From an uncultured Mycoplasmatota bacterium (GTDB lineage Bacteria; Bacillota_I; Bacilli_A; RF39; UBA660), in contig CAOKUH010000076.1 in NCBI GenBank assembly GCA_948472605.1, positions 1 to 7,157 of the forward strand: a stretch of 7,157 bases of DNA, read 5' to 3'. Position numbers and translations under genes: made by a program. Each line of letters opens with the position of its first letter. Position 1 is the first letter of the stretch. Shown piece after piece: positions 5,840-7,157 of this stretch. The notes beneath the pieces were generated by a model. That model was not told the DNA's origin and made no database searches. It saw nothing but the letters and a program-made list of their open reading frames with translations.

Positions 5840-7120
5840 TTATTGAACAGATAATTCAAATGCATTTTCTTGTGTTCCATCGCCGCCTATTATTTCAACG
5901 TTAGAGGCTAGATACAAGACAGGAAGGACAGCAAGGACATTAGATACATAATAGTAGTTGTTGACATGACCTTGACTAAGCACATTATACACATCATTGC
6001 TAACACTACTAAAAGGCATCAATGTCCATTGATATTCTCCACTTTTATATAACCAATCATTTGTACAACAATTATTTTTATAGTAGTCGCTTAAATTGGC
6101 ACCTAAGCATGTTGTTCGCGGCGACCCTCCTACTGCATATCCATAATCACTTGGATACATTAATCCTATACGTCCTGTCCACTCTGTTGCATGTTCACTA
6201 TATACTTTTGTTCCTCTTTCATATCCATATATGGTGCTTGCTGTAACTTTTGATGTGGTATGCCCTCCTAGTTTCCATACTACATTTGCTATCATTCTCT
6301 TTGTTTCTTCAGTTAATCCATTACTACTAAAATCACATGCTTCTGTTGCTCCATTTCTTCCATATGGACAACTTCCACTAGTTTTATTATAATATGCTCC
6401 GTTATTTAACACATTCATAAGGGCACTATCTGTCCAATCATTACTTCCGTCATTACTTGTTGATGAACCTACACCACTGGCTTTATTATCCCATGAATAA
6501 CTACCTATACTTTCATTTCTTATTATTTTAATATGACTTCCAACATTTCCTTCACTATCGGTGATGTTATTCATGACTCCGATGATTCTCCATAACTCAT
6601 TATTAAACTTAACATAGTTATTTGGATTTGCTCCTATATATCTTAAGTTATTATCAGCTGTTCCATCATAAGCTATCTCTTCAGGATTTGTTTCGGCTAG
6701 ATTGGTTATATAGTCTACTCCTACACTTCCACTTGTTTGTTCTTTTGTTTTGAATGTTAAAGTACATATTGTTTTACTCTTACTTAAATTGCCTATTGTT
6801 ATTTTCCAAGTATCATTATTCCATTCTGCTTCTGCTCCATTATTGCATTCGACACTTACAAATTCATATCCATCATTTTTACTTGGTATTGTACTAGATT
6901 TTTCTCCATCTATTATTGCTGCAATACTTACATCTCCACTTGTATATTCTGGTACTTTACCTTGGATTAAATTAAACTCTAACTTTTCTTCATATAACGC
7001 AAATGTTCGATATAGTGTTATTACGCCAATTAAAAGTACAAAAGTAATTACTGATATTGTTATAATTTTTTTCTTATTTTTATTCTTTGTAAATTTCTCT
7101 AGTTTATTATCCTTTAACAT
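5840..7120 (-). CDS. Signal-anchored extracellular protein with C-terminal lectin/FGE-like module
   Basis: This 426-aa protein has a lysine-rich N-terminus (KNKNKKK) and one hydrophobic segment at about 18-36, which acts as a membrane anchor or uncleaved signal. No LPxTG sorting motif is present, so the bulk is probably outside the cell, anchored N-in. A small beta-rich domain (about 56-124) with Cys92 and Cys119 may hold a disulfide. The C-terminal module (about 158-424) contains YIGANPNNYVKFNNELWRIIGV, WTGRIGLMYPSDYGYA and PVLYLASNVEIIGGDGTQENAFEL. It resembles uncharacterised gut-Bacillota surface proteins (DUF6273/FGE-like, C-type-lectin-like fold); that assignment is from memory of patterns. 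Cysteines at 251, 262, 338, 351 and 352 may form further disulfides. Relatives usually read VRPVLYL, whereas here it is VLPVLYL (Leu399). The ATG follows AGGAAGG (7130-7124). The function is unknown; adhesion or glycan/ligand binding is possible. It is transcribed separately from topo IV. Confidence 0.75.
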   Translation of the reverse strand: MLKDNKLEKFTKNKNKKKIITISVITFVLLIGVITLYRTFALYEEKLEFNLIQGKVPEYTSGDVSIAAIIDGEKSSTIPSKNDGYEFVSVECNNGAEAEWNNDTWKITIGNLSKSKTICTLTFKTKEQTSGSVGVDYITNLAETNPEEIAYDGTADNNLRYIGANPNNYVKFNNELWRIIGVMNNITDSEGNVGSHIKIIRNESIGSYSWDNKASGVGSSTSNDGSNDWTDSALMNVLNNGAYYNKTSGSCPYGRNGATEACDFSSNGLTEETKRMIANVVWKLGGHTTSKVTASTIYGYERGTKVYSEHATEWTGRIGLMYPSDYGYAVGGSPRTTCLGANLSDYYKNNCCTNDWLYKSGEYQWTLMPFSSVSNDVYNVLSQGHVNNYYYVSNVLAVLPVLYLASNVEIIGGDGTQENAFELSVQ

Positions 7121-7123
7121 AAA

Positions 7124-7148
7124 CCTTCCTACTCTCTATCCTATTATA
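7124..7148 (-). promoter_or_regulatory. Promoter -10 and ribosome binding site of the surface-protein gene
   Basis: The minus strand has a perfect TATAAT (7148-7143), then AGGAAGG (7130-7124) ending 3 nt before the ATG at 7120. The -35 element would fall beyond the window edge and cannot be checked. The predicted leader is only about 15 nt. The AGGAAGG sits close to the start, so the AGGA part with a 6-nt spacer is the likelier anti-SD contact. Confidence 0.5.
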
Positions 7149-7157
7149 GTCCAATTA

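Noticed and set aside
6022..6246. A 74-aa hydrophobic open frame on the plus strand
   Set aside because: It is antisense to the surface-protein gene; the His/Leu/Tyr-rich content is the reverse reading of its codons.

Overview
This is an AT-rich, low-GC Bacillota (Firmicutes) chromosomal segment. All supported genes lie on the minus strand, so it reads right to left. The best guess is an uncultured gut Bacilli lineage (RF39/Erysipelotrichales-like). The evidence is the topoisomerase IV pair, the ylbD-ylbE pair typical of Bacilli, strong AT bias, AGGAGG-type ribosome binding sites, and a signal-anchored surface protein of a kind I associate with gut MAGs. This placement is inference. Every Trp codon checked is TGG, every stop is TAA or TAG, and no gene has an in-frame TGA. 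The sequence therefore fits the standard bacterial code but does not prove it.

Layout in transcription order. (1) 7148-5840: a promoter and a 426-aa membrane-anchored extracellular protein with a C-terminal C-type-lectin/FGE-like module, ended by an intrinsic terminator (5764-5736). (2) An extended -10 promoter immediately downstream drives parE (5709-3802), a GNAT acetyltransferase gene broken by a single-base frameshift (3786-3290), and parC (3258-742). The gaps of 15 and 31 nt suggest one operon. (3) A long hairpin with a T tract (729-692) sits between parC and ylbD. It looks like a terminator, but its 3' arm is also the ylbD Shine-Dalgarno sequence. (4) ylbD (691-335) and ylbE (332-111) form a tightly coupled pair. 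(5) Positions 1-110 hold no gene I can support.

How it works together: ParE (ATPase/TOPRIM) and ParC (DNA cleavage/pinwheel) form the A2B2 topoisomerase IV that decatenates daughter chromosomes. The GNAT lies between two subunits that are normally adjacent and appears to be decaying or mis-assembled. YlbD and YlbE are poorly characterised small proteins that keep the gene order seen in Bacillus. I see no clear new multi-gene system. The most interesting items are the hairpin that overlaps the ylbD ribosome binding site, the frameshifted GNAT inside the topo IV operon, and the possibly variable C-terminal module of the surface protein.
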